Positions 29,039 to 37,116 of a DNA stretch of 64,000 nt are shown here, in pieces (positions within the stretch are counted from its first letter, which is position 1; the number at the start of each line of letters is the position of its first letter). A program made the position numbers and the translations under genes. The DNA comes from JADJOY01 sp016713535 [NCBI: Deltaproteobacteria bacterium]. Its GTDB lineage: Bacteria; JADJOY01. Under the pieces are notes generated by a model. That model did not search any database. It saw only the letters and a list, made by a program, of their open reading frames with translations, and was not told the DNA's origin. The DNA is taken from positions 62,001 to 126,000 of the forward strand of contig JADJOY010000029.1 of NCBI GenBank assembly GCA_016713535.1, given 5' to 3'.

Positions 29039-29550
29039 AGCCGCCGTTTCCGCTGCCGTACTCGTCGTTCACGGTGAAAACGTCGCTCCCGGTTGGCGAG
29101 GTCGAGCGGCGCCTGCGGGCCGACACCGTGCCACCGCTGTCACGGGACGACCGGTCCCGCTTCGAGCGCGACTGGGTCCTTCGGTGGGTCGATGGCCGGG
29201 AGGTCTGGCCGAGATCGGACTTCGAGGGAACCATCGCCAGGCCCCAATTCGCGCTGCGGAGCCTCCGTTACGATCGAGGCCCTCGCCTCCCGGTTGCGTT
29301 CGGCGCGATGACGTCCGTTGAATCCGGCGCCGTGCTCGCTGTGACGGTCGAGCCGAATCCAACCTGGCCGATCTGGGTGATTGTCGGGGCGATGGGGGTG
29401 GTGATCGTCTCGGACGCGCTCGGTTCGTGTGTGCTCGGGTCTTTGCCGTTCTCGGTTTGGGCCTGGATTGCCATCGGACGCTTCATCGATGAGGTGCGCT
29501 GCGTTCGTCGCCGGCTCGAGCGCTTGCTGTCCGCGGAGTGGAAGGAATGA
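29035..29550 (+). CDS. Hypothetical membrane protein
   Basis: This 171-residue protein has no family I recognise. The N-terminal half is soluble with conserved-looking aromatic and basic residues (SSFTVKTSLPVGEVERRLR, DWVLRWVDGREVWPRSDFEG, ARPQFALRSLRYDRGPRLP), reminiscent of small PH-like or ligand-binding domains. Two hydrophobic segments follow (WPIWVIVGAMGVVIVSDALG and VLGSLPFSVWAWIAIGRFID), then a basic C-terminal helix. Codon use is less GC-biased than its neighbours. It sits between ATGA overlaps with the kinase gene and the acetyltransferase gene. Confidence 0.65.
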   Translation: MKPPFPLPYSSFTVKTSLPVGEVERRLRADTVPPLSRDDRSRFERDWVLRWVDGREVWPRSDFEGTIARPQFALRSLRYDRGPRLPVAFGAMTSVESGAVLAVTVEPNPTWPIWVIVGAMGVVIVSDALGSCVLGSLPFSVWAWIAIGRFIDEVRCVRRRLERLLSAEWKE

Positions 29551-30329
29551 ACCTCTCCGCGGCGCGCGCGCGACTGGTGGAGGCCGAGCTCGCCGTCGCC
29601 CACTTCAACGCGCTGCGCACCTGCGCCGCCGGGGCCGAGGGCGCGATCCGGCGCGACGCCGTGGCCGGATTCGAGGTGCTGCTCGATCCGTCGCGGCCTT
29701 CGAACCCGTACTACAACCGGTCCGTGCCGGCGCATCCGGCGGCGCTCGCGGAGGAAGGGCTCGCGGCGCTACCGGCGGGAGTCGTCGCTGTCGAGACCGC
29801 ACCCGGCGAGCTCGACCCGGGTTGCGCCGATCGGCTCCTCGCACGCGGGTTCGGTCCCGCGTGGCAGCTCTGTTATCTCGCGGCCGACCCCCGCGGGCAC
29901 ACCGGCGCCGGGCTCGCCGGTCCCGCCGTGGTCCGGCTCGGCGCGAGCGATCGCGGGCGGTTCTTCGACCTCCTCGAGCTCGAGGGCGTGCCGTTCCCGT
30001 CCGAGCGCCGCGCCGCCAAGGCGGCGTACTACTGCACCGACACGTTCCGTTCGTACCTGGCGCTCGCCGAGCACGGCGAGCCGATGGCGTGGACCACGAT
30101 GTACGTGGGTGACGGCTTCGCGTTCCTCGGTAACTCGTTCACGCTTCCCGAACACCGGCGGAAGGGCGCGCACGCAGCGTTGCTCGCCGCGCGCCTCGCC
30201 GACGCCGCGGTGCTCGGGCTCGCGCTCGCGTTCACCGACGTCGAGCACGGCTCGCAGAGCCACGCCAACTGCGAGCGCGCCGGCTTTCGCACGCTCACCA
30301 TCCGCATCATCTGGTCGAAGCGCGCCTGA
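29547..30329 (+). CDS. GNAT-family N-acetyltransferase
   Basis: This 260-residue protein resembles a two-lobe GNAT acetyltransferase. The C-terminal lobe holds the acetyl-CoA-binding region, FLGNSFTLPEHRRKGAHAAL (the R/Q-x-x-G-x-A type loop is RRKGAH) and DVEHGSQSHANCERAGFRTL, where the Asn-Cys-Arg-Ala-Gly-Phe stretch is typical of the last helix. The acceptor is unknown. ATG 29547 overlaps the preceding TGA (ATGA); an in-frame GTG at 29538 adds three residues. It converges on the acyltransferase gene at 30385 with 55 bases between. Confidence 0.8.
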   Translation: MNLSAARARLVEAELAVAHFNALRTCAAGAEGAIRRDAVAGFEVLLDPSRPSNPYYNRSVPAHPAALAEEGLAALPAGVVAVETAPGELDPGCADRLLARGFGPAWQLCYLAADPRGHTGAGLAGPAVVRLGASDRGRFFDLLELEGVPFPSERRAAKAAYYCTDTFRSYLALAEHGEPMAWTTMYVGDGFAFLGNSFTLPEHRRKGAHAALLAARLADAAVLGLALAFTDVEHGSQSHANCERAGFRTLTIRIIWSKRA

Positions 30330-30384
30330 CCCGCGACCCAGGGCGGGCATGGCATAGCCACGCTCGTCGTTCACCCCAGCAGGC

Positions 30385-31260
30385 TCACGTCCCCCTCGAC
30401 CAGGGGCCGGGGAAGCGCCACCGCTCGGGGTCGCGCGCCTGGCGGCGCTGGAGCGCGGCGATGCCGCTCTCGACCGAGGCCTTCACGCGGTCGCGAAGCT
30501 CGCGGCAGGCGTCGTCGTCTTGCCACGCGCCACGGTAGCGCCGCGTCGAGATCGGCCGCTGGAACTGGAAGTACAAGCGCTCGGGCCGCGGGATCGGCGT
30601 AGGTCCGATGCCGCGCACCAGCGGGAAGAGCATCTCGTCCACGGGCAGCCGGGTCTTCGCCAGGAGCTTCCCGAGCGGCGAGTCGAGCACCAGGTTGGCG
30701 TCCGCGACGATGTCCCAGGCATCCTCGGCGCCCACCGCGGCGAACGGCACGATCGGCACGCCGTGGCGGATCGCCATGCGCGCGAAGCCCAGGCGGTCCT
30801 TCCAAAGGAGCTGGTAGCGCTCGCCGCGGCGCTTCGCGACCTCGCGCCCCCCACCGGGGAAGACGAGCACGAACTCGCCCGCCTCGAAGAGCCGGGCGCA
30901 GCTCTCGCGCGTGCCCTCGACCGCGCCGAAGCGGGTCAAGAAGTCACGCCACACGGGGATCTTGAAGTGGGCGTAGTGGCCGAGCGAGCGCGGCAGGAGG
31001 TGGCGCTCCTCCCAGATCCGCAGGAAGAGCAGCGGCAGGTCGTAGACGCCGAGGATGGTGTGGTTGCCGACCAGAAGCGCCGGGCCCCTCGCGGGAACGT
31101 GATCGAGACCGAGCGCGAGCGGGTTCGTGTACCAGACCAGGGGCTGGAAGAGCTTCGAGAGGGCGCCGATCTCGCGCGCCGAAGGCAGCTTCCACCGTGC
31201 AGCGCCGTCGTCGTCCGGCGTCGCGGCGCCCGGCTTCGACCGTCGAGCTCGCGGCGCCAT
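30385..31260 (-). CDS. Lysophospholipid acyltransferase-family protein
   Basis: This 291-residue protein is of the LPLAT/DGAT2-like type that transfers acyl chains to lipid hydroxyls at the membrane. Key stretches are LLVGNHTILGVYDLPLLF, an NH motif in which the Asp lies seven residues after the His rather than the usual five, and FVLVFPGGGREVAKRRGERY, the substrate-binding FPGG-R motif. That form resembles TMEM68-like acyltransferases more than PlsC. The C-terminal part carries basic helices. It begins at ATG 31260, six bases beyond the stop of the lytic transglycosylase; an upstream in-frame GTG would overlap that stop. Confidence 0.83.
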   Translation of the reverse strand: MAPRARRSKPGAATPDDDGAARWKLPSAREIGALSKLFQPLVWYTNPLALGLDHVPARGPALLVGNHTILGVYDLPLLFLRIWEERHLLPRSLGHYAHFKIPVWRDFLTRFGAVEGTRESCARLFEAGEFVLVFPGGGREVAKRRGERYQLLWKDRLGFARMAIRHGVPIVPFAAVGAEDAWDIVADANLVLDSPLGKLLAKTRLPVDEMLFPLVRGIGPTPIPRPERLYFQFQRPISTRRYRGAWQDDDACRELRDRVKASVESGIAALQRRQARDPERWRFPGPWSRGT

Positions 31261-31265
31261 CGTGG

Positions 31266-33419
31266 TCACACCGCTCCCAGGTAGAGCTCGCGGTAGTGGA
31301 GCCAGTCGCGGATCACGTTGCGCACGTAGTTGCGGGTCTCGGCATACGGGATCGTCTCGGCGAACGCGGCGCCCTTGAGGCTCGGGTCGCGTGCGGTCCA
31401 GCGGTCGACGGCGTCCTCGCCCGCGTTGTAGCTGGCGACGGCGCGCTCGACGTCGTCGTGGTAGCGGGTGAGAAGGCTCGCCAGGTAGTGACAGCCGAGT
31501 GTCAGGTTGATGCGCGGCTGGAAGAGGTCGCCGAGCTCGAAGTCGGTGAATCCCACCTCGGTCGCGAGCCGCCGCGCCGTGGGCGGGATGATCTGCATCA
31601 GGCCCCGGGCGTCGGCGGGCGAGTGGGCGCGCGGGTCGAAGAGGCTCTCGTTGCGGATCAGCGCCGCCGCGAGCAGCGGGTCGAGCCCCTCCGCGGCGGC
31701 CAGCCGCCGCAGGTGGTGCGGATAGGGCAGTGGGTAGAGGAAGCGCTCGAACGGGTTGCCGGCGAGCAGCGCGTGGCCTTCGCCGTCGAGCCCGCCGGCG
31801 CGCGCCTTCTGCGCCGCCTTGAGAGCGCGGTTGGCGGAGCCGATCGAGGCGTAGAAGCGCGCCATCCAGATCCGCGTGGCGTCGTCGAGCGAGGCGCCGC
31901 TCTCGGCGGCGCGCAGCTCGTCGAGGGCGAGGTCGTCGAGCATCGCGTCGGCGAGCCACCGCGCCCGCACCAGGTGCTCGCCGACGTCGCCGCCGGTGAG
32001 CGGTGGATCGCCGACGCCGAGACCGTCGAGGGCCGCGAGCGGAGTGAGGGCGCGCCACGCGGGGCTCGCGGTGTCGTCCGCCGCCAGCGGCGCGGGGGCG
32101 GGGATCGAGCCGTTCACGCCGAGTGCCGCGAGCCGGCCGTAGTAGCCGTTGGGGTCCTCGCCGGCGAGCGCATCGAAGATCTGGCTCGCGCGCCCCGCCT
32201 GGCCTGCGGCGGCGAGGGCGCGCGCTTGCCAGTAGCGGATGCGTCGCCCCACCTCGGGAGCGCGCGCGAGCGCGCGGGTCTGCTCGAAGGTCGCGAGGTG
32301 CTTGGCGGGCGGGTCGTGGCGGTACGAGATCCAGGTCCAGCGCCACAACGCGTCGGCGGTACGGTCCGCGCGCGGGTACTCCTTCACCACGCGCTGGTAG
32401 AGGGTCACGGCGCCGGCCCACGCGTGCGCCTCCTCCTGGATGCGCGCGCGCATGTAGAGGATCTCGTCGCCCAGCGACGCGGGCGGCGAGAGCGCCTCGA
32501 GCTGATCGAGGACCGCGATGGTCTCGCGGTTCTTGCCACGGTTCCAGAGCGCCTGCGCGAGCGTGAAGGCCGCGGTCGTGCCAGCCTGGCTGCGCGGGCT
32601 CGCGCGCACCACCGCGCGCAGCATCTCCTCGCGGTCGTCGGGTCGCCCGGCGCGCTTCAGTAGCCCGGCGAGCTCGAGCTGGGCATCGAGCGCGTCGGGC
32701 GAGCCGGCGTTGTCACGCACGGTGCGCTCGAGCAGCGCGACCGCGGCCGTGACCTCACCTTCCTTGGCGAGACGCTTGGCCTCGGCGACGGCCCCGTCGA
32801 GCGACGGCCGCGGCACCAGCTCGGGGTGGGCGGCGTCGAGGGCGGCGAGGCGTGCGCGCGCCTCGCGGTCGGCGTCCTCGAGCGGCCACTCGTCGCGCAG
32901 CTCGAGGAGATAGCGACGCGCGTCGCCCGCGCGCTCGGAGCGCTCGAGGCACTCCGCGAGGCGTAGCGTGGCGTTGGCGCTCACGGTCGCCGAGCGTGAA
33001 CGCTCGCGCGCGAGCGCGAAGAGCACCGCCGCCTGGTTGCAGTCGCCGGCGCGGCGGCGCAGGTTGCCGAGCTCGAGAGCGGCGTCCGCGGTGAGCAAGC
33101 TCGTGGGGTAGATCCTGAGCAGCGTCTCGAGGGTGGTCGTGGCGACCGCATCGTCGCCGAGCCCGGCCTGGGCGCGTGCGAGGTAGAGGTGGGCGTAGTC
33201 GCCGAGCTGGTTGCGCTCGGCGGCCACCGGCGCGAGCTGGGCGACGGCACTCGCGTGCTCGCCCCCGCGCTCGGCGCGAAGGCCGGCGGCGAGCCGCGCG
33301 AGCGAGGTCGCGCTCGGCGCGGGTGCGGGCGCCTGCGCTCGCGCCAGCGAGGCGATCGCGAGCGGCAACGCCACGAACAGGCCGAGTTTCACGCGGGCGC
33401 CGCGTCCGATTGGCGACAT
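31266..33419 (-). CDS. Soluble lytic murein transglycosylase
   Basis: This periplasmic Slt-type enzyme cleaves peptidoglycan glycan strands, producing 1,6-anhydro-MurNAc ends. The 717 residues comprise a signal peptide (VKLGLFVALPLAIASLARA), a long superhelix of TPR-like pairs (HASAVAQLAPVAAERNQLGD, AAVLFALARERSRSATVSAN, WAGAVTLYQRVVKEYPRADR) and a C-terminal lysozyme-like domain. That domain shows LIRNESLFDPRAHSPADARG with the catalytic Glu, GLMQIIPPTA, and AVASYNAGEDAVDRW. I chose ATG 33419; an in-frame start at 33455 gives a worse signal peptide. Its product could feed the AmgK/MurU recycling genes in this window. Confidence 0.93.
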   Translation of the reverse strand: MSPIGRGARVKLGLFVALPLAIASLARAQAPAPAPSATSLARLAAGLRAERGGEHASAVAQLAPVAAERNQLGDYAHLYLARAQAGLGDDAVATTTLETLLRIYPTSLLTADAALELGNLRRRAGDCNQAAVLFALARERSRSATVSANATLRLAECLERSERAGDARRYLLELRDEWPLEDADREARARLAALDAAHPELVPRPSLDGAVAEAKRLAKEGEVTAAVALLERTVRDNAGSPDALDAQLELAGLLKRAGRPDDREEMLRAVVRASPRSQAGTTAAFTLAQALWNRGKNRETIAVLDQLEALSPPASLGDEILYMRARIQEEAHAWAGAVTLYQRVVKEYPRADRTADALWRWTWISYRHDPPAKHLATFEQTRALARAPEVGRRIRYWQARALAAAGQAGRASQIFDALAGEDPNGYYGRLAALGVNGSIPAPAPLAADDTASPAWRALTPLAALDGLGVGDPPLTGGDVGEHLVRARWLADAMLDDLALDELRAAESGASLDDATRIWMARFYASIGSANRALKAAQKARAGGLDGEGHALLAGNPFERFLYPLPYPHHLRRLAAAEGLDPLLAAALIRNESLFDPRAHSPADARGLMQIIPPTARRLATEVGFTDFELGDLFQPRINLTLGCHYLASLLTRYHDDVERAVASYNAGEDAVDRWTARDPSLKGAAFAETIPYAETRNYVRNVIRDWLHYRELYLGAV

Positions 33420-33503
33420 GCGCGCGAACTTGGCGTCCGGGGCGGGCGATGACAAGGGGCCTCGCGCGGACCGCGCGAGCCGCGCGGCGTGACCCGGCCG
33501 GGC

Positions 33504-34244
33504 TCAGAAGCGCAGCGTGAGCGCGAGCCCGGTGGTGGGCTCGGGGCGCGGCGCGGGGCCGCACGAGTCGGGCACGCCGTCATGGGTGATCGGTGTCACC
33601 TCCGGCGGAGCGACCCAGCGATGGAAGGCTTCGATGCCGTCCGCGAGGACGATGCCGACGTCACGCCACGTCGACGCGGGCTGCTCGATCAGGTACTGGC
33701 GAAGCTGGTAGCGCGCCTCGCCGAACAGCGAGCCCGCCGTCGAGGTGATCGCCAGGTCGATCGCGGACGGCTGCTCCACCCACCCCTCGAACAGGTACTC
33801 CCACGCCACCGAGGCGACCGAGCTGTACGCGAAGCCGGCCCACGGCGAGTAGGAGCGGTTGCGGACCAGCAGATAGATCTCGGCGCCCATCTCGGGATGG
33901 AAGATGTAGTTGATCAGCCCGTTGTCGCCGTCGCTGAAGGTGGGCGGGTTCGTGAACGCCGAGACGAAGTTGTCGATCGACGGGGGCGAGGTGTTCGAGA
34001 ACTCGGGGTTGATCATGGTGCCGCCCAGCACGACGACGAAGGCCGCGATCGTCTCGATCGTCGGCACCCACAGGTTGTCGCGCTCCGGGGGGTACGGTGC
34101 GGTCAGCCAGTCCGCCGCCGGTGTCGGTGACGGCGCGCTCTGGGTCGCGGCTGCGCCCTCGTCGGGGACGACGACCTCCGCCGCGGCGCCGCCGCGCGCG
34201 AGCAGCACCAGCGTCACGAGGGTGGCGATCCGCGCGCGGCTCAC
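33504..34244 (-). CDS. DUF3943-domain exported protein
   Basis: This 246-residue protein has a signal peptide (IATLVTLVLLARGGAAAE) and the layout of DUF3943: FIHP-like NYIFHPEMGAEIYLLVRNRS, an aromatic SPWAGFAYSSVASVAWEYLF, and SAIDLAITSTAGSLFGEARY. Family members are outer-membrane-associated proteins of unknown function, often with several membrane-inserted strands or helices. The GTG start (34244) overlaps the TGA of the SGNH gene (GTGA). Confidence 0.75.
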   Translation of the reverse strand: MSRARIATLVTLVLLARGGAAAEVVVPDEGAAATQSAPSPTPAADWLTAPYPPERDNLWVPTIETIAAFVVVLGGTMINPEFSNTSPPSIDNFVSAFTNPPTFSDGDNGLINYIFHPEMGAEIYLLVRNRSYSPWAGFAYSSVASVAWEYLFEGWVEQPSAIDLAITSTAGSLFGEARYQLRQYLIEQPASTWRDVGIVLADGIEAFHRWVAPPEVTPITHDGVPDSCGPAPRPEPTTGLALTLRF

Positions 34245-35461
34245 GGCGACGCGGCCCGTCGAGCGCGGCGCTGGGCCGCGCGCTCGACCTCGCGCTGGAT
34301 CGGGGCCGCGAGCGCCGCCGCGAGGAGCTCGTGGCCGAGCGGCGTGGGGTGGAAGTCGGCGTCACCCAGGTAGAGGTCGCGCGCCGGCACACCCCGTCTC
34401 GCGGCCTCCTCGCGGATCGCCGTGCGCGGCTCCACGAACGGCACGTCGGGGTGCGACTCGGCGAAGGAGGCGAGGAACGAATGCATCGAGCCAGGGTCGC
34501 CGCGGTCGAGGTGCTCGAGGTTCGGGATCTCGACGATCACGAGCGGCACGCCGCGCTCGCGGGCCACCTCGGCGATCGCCTCCAGCAGCACGAAGCCATA
34601 CCGGAAGCGGCGGCAGATCTCCAGGTGTGGGTCGAAGAACGGCACGGCTCGCTCGAGCCCACGTGCGGCGGTCGCGAGCGCGCCGCCGCGCTCGCGGGCC
34701 CGTTCGAGCGCGGGCAGCAGCACGTCGTAGCGGAGCAGGTCGCGGCGAAAGCGCAGCTCGGCGACCAGCGACGAGCGGGTCCTGAGCCACCGCTCGAGGC
34801 GCTCCGGAAAGAGCCAGAACGAGGGCACGACCTCGTCCGACGACTCGGGTGACGTGCACGCCTCCGGGAAGCGCTGCTGGTAGCGGTACTGGTTGAGCCC
34901 CATGTCGGAGACGTCGTTCGAGTAGGCCGCGTAGATCAAGAGGTCGGGTGCGAAGAGCGGCAGCGCGACCTCGCGGGCCGCCGCCTCGATCTCCGTGAGC
35001 TGATACCCCGACACGCCGAGGTTGGTCACGTCGATCGAGCCGAGCGGGGCGGGCGCCGTCAGCCGGCGCTCGAGGACGGCCGGCCAGGCCTGATCCCACG
35101 CCACGTGGGTGCCGTAGGTCATGCTGTCGCCGATCACCGCGACACCGAACGTGCTCGGGGGCCTGGGCAGCATGGGCTCCGCATCGTGGAAGCCCCACGA
35201 GTTCACGGTCGCCCCCTCGATCTCACCGAAGCCGGGCACCTGCACGTAGTCGAGGCCTGGCTTCAAGCTGCGGGTGCGGCCGTTCACGGGCAGCCCGTGG
35301 CGTCGCTGGTGGGGCGCGAGCACGCCCGGCCGCTCGGCGGCGGCGAGGCGACGCAGGTGGAGCTCGGCGGCGAGCGCCAGCGGCGCGAGCGTGGCGCACG
35401 CGGTCAGGGCGGCGAACGCGAGCCGCCGCGGCAGGCTGGGACGCGCGGACGGCTTCGTCAT
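34241..35461 (-). CDS. SGNH/GDSL-family hydrolase
   Basis: This 406-residue protein has an N-terminal membrane or signal segment (LAFAALTACATLAPLALAAE) and an SGNH esterase fold: VAVIGDSMTYGTHV (nucleophile Ser in GDS), NLGVSGYQLTEIEA (block II Gly), IYAAYSNDVSDMG (block III Asn) and DADFHPTPLGHELLA (Asp and His). Such enzymes remove or transfer acyl groups on polysaccharides or lipids. ATG 35461 overlaps the upstream glycosyltransferase stop (ATGA), and its stop overlaps the DUF3943 start, so the three form a coupled unit. This supports a role in modifying an envelope glycan, which is inference. Confidence 0.85.
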   Translation of the reverse strand: MTKPSARPSLPRRLAFAALTACATLAPLALAAELHLRRLAAAERPGVLAPHQRRHGLPVNGRTRSLKPGLDYVQVPGFGEIEGATVNSWGFHDAEPMLPRPPSTFGVAVIGDSMTYGTHVAWDQAWPAVLERRLTAPAPLGSIDVTNLGVSGYQLTEIEAAAREVALPLFAPDLLIYAAYSNDVSDMGLNQYRYQQRFPEACTSPESSDEVVPSFWLFPERLERWLRTRSSLVAELRFRRDLLRYDVLLPALERARERGGALATAARGLERAVPFFDPHLEICRRFRYGFVLLEAIAEVARERGVPLVIVEIPNLEHLDRGDPGSMHSFLASFAESHPDVPFVEPRTAIREEAARRGVPARDLYLGDADFHPTPLGHELLAAALAAPIQREVERAAQRRARRAASP

Positions 35462-36999
35462 GGGGACTCGAGGCACAGCTCGGGCGGGAAGAGTGCCGCG
35501 TTCGCGCGGTAGACATCACGCAGCGCGCAGCGGACGTCGCGATCGAAGGCGCTCCACACGACGAAGTCGCCGACCTCGCTGGTGTCGTGAGTGGCGCCGG
35601 CTCGTGACAGCGCGGCCTCCACCGCCCCTCGAACCGGCGAGACGTCCGAGAGCACCACCGCGGCGTGCGGCGACGCGAACACCTCGCGCTCGTGGTCGGG
35701 ATAGCGGCTCGGCAGCTCACCGGCGGCGACGATCGCCTCGCGGCTCACGAAGGTGAGCGGCCACTTGAGGGCATCGTCGGTGTAGACCCGGTCGATGCCG
35801 CGCGCGCGCAGGTGCGCCACGAGCCGCGTGACGACGTCGTCGTGGACCGAATCGATGGTGCGGGCGCACGTGTAGGCCGAGCCGGCGAGGAAGAGCGCCG
35901 CGGCCGGCCACGCGAGCGCGCGCGGCGCGCGCGCCAGGACCGAGCCCCACGCGAGGAAGAGGAACGGCAACGCGTAGAGCCAGTACTTGCTGCCGTCGCG
36001 GCTCGAGGCCGCGATCGCGAGCCCGACCAGCGGCGGCACCGCGAGCGCCGCGCGCCTGAACCCGCGGGACGCCTCGGGCGCGACGTCGCCCCGGCGCAGC
36101 GCGCGGGCCGCGAACGCGAGATACGACACCGCGAGCAGCCCGGCCATCCCCGCGTCGAGCGCGCCGCCCGTCCGCGGAAGCTCGCTCGCGAAGCCGAGCC
36201 CGCGCGCGAGTCCCGCGGTGAAGGTGGCGCCCAGGCGCGCCGCGCTCGCGGCGATCCGCCCGTCCGCGCCGGCGCCGGGCGCGGGACCGATCACGAACGC
36301 GAGCGTCGGGCCCCACAGCGCGCGCGTCGCGAGCGCGCCGAGCGCGAGCGCGGCGGTGCCCGCCGCGAGGCGCCGCGGCGCGACCGCCCGCCGGCCGAGC
36401 GCGAGCGGCAGTGCGGGGGCCGCGATCACCAGCGCCATCGGGTTGAGCCATCCGCACACCGGAAGCACGGCGCCGAGGAGCGCGGCGCTCACGACGCCAG
36501 GCGCGCCGCTCGCGGCCAGCGAGTCGCTCCACGCGATCAGCGCCAGGCCGAGGGCGAGGCCGACGTTGTGGGTGTTGACCCACACGGTCGCGCGCCACAG
36601 CTCGGGTGGCGGCAGCGCCACGGACAGCGCGGCGAGGAGCGCCACGGGCTCGCCGAACCCCCGCGCGGCGAGGTGATGGAAGAGCAGCACCATCGCCACG
36701 GTGATCGCGACGGTCGCGAGCGCGAGCCAGCGCTCGTCGGCGCCGAAGAGCGCGAAGAAGGGCAGCGCCAGGTAGGCCTGCACCAGCTCGCCGGCGTTGC
36801 CGGGGCGGCCGTAGCACTCGAGGATCGGCCGGGCCTCGGCGAGCGCGTGCAGCGCGACCACGCCCGGCACGAGCTCGTCCGAGTAGAGGTTGTGGTGCGC
36901 GACGTACGGCAGGCGCAGCACGAGCGTCGCGCCGACGATCGCCGCGCGCGTGCCAGTTCGCGTTCGCAGGAAGCAGCGGCCGGTGGGACTCGTCGTCAT
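35458..36999 (-). CDS. GT-C-like membrane glycosyltransferase
   Basis: This 513-residue polytopic membrane protein has about ten or eleven hydrophobic segments. HHNLYSDELVPGVVALHALA near the N-terminus has the acidic pair (SDE) in the first loop, typical of GT-C enzymes that use polyprenyl-phosphate sugars (PMT/ArnT-like). The C-terminal 130 residues are soluble (RGIDRVYTDDALKWPLTFVS) and may be the periplasmic acceptor domain. No further specificity can be read. It leads the minus-strand set GT-C, SGNH, DUF3943 and diverges from the PQQ-type lipoprotein gene at 37117 with 117 bases between. Confidence 0.78.
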   Translation of the reverse strand: MTTSPTGRCFLRTRTGTRAAIVGATLVLRLPYVAHHNLYSDELVPGVVALHALAEARPILECYGRPGNAGELVQAYLALPFFALFGADERWLALATVAITVAMVLLFHHLAARGFGEPVALLAALSVALPPPELWRATVWVNTHNVGLALGLALIAWSDSLAASGAPGVVSAALLGAVLPVCGWLNPMALVIAAPALPLALGRRAVAPRRLAAGTAALALGALATRALWGPTLAFVIGPAPGAGADGRIAASAARLGATFTAGLARGLGFASELPRTGGALDAGMAGLLAVSYLAFAARALRRGDVAPEASRGFRRAALAVPPLVGLAIAASSRDGSKYWLYALPFLFLAWGSVLARAPRALAWPAAALFLAGSAYTCARTIDSVHDDVVTRLVAHLRARGIDRVYTDDALKWPLTFVSREAIVAAGELPSRYPDHEREVFASPHAAVVLSDVSPVRGAVEAALSRAGATHDTSEVGDFVVWSAFDRDVRCALRDVYRANAALFPPELCLESP

Positions 37000-37116
37000 G
37001 GTGGGAGGGGGCGCGAGCGCGGCGGCGACTTTACCCGAGCCCCCGTCGTTCGATGGCACGCGAAAGCGGCCCTCGGGTAGGATCCGGCGCTCGATCGCAG
37101 CACGGCCGGAGGGGAC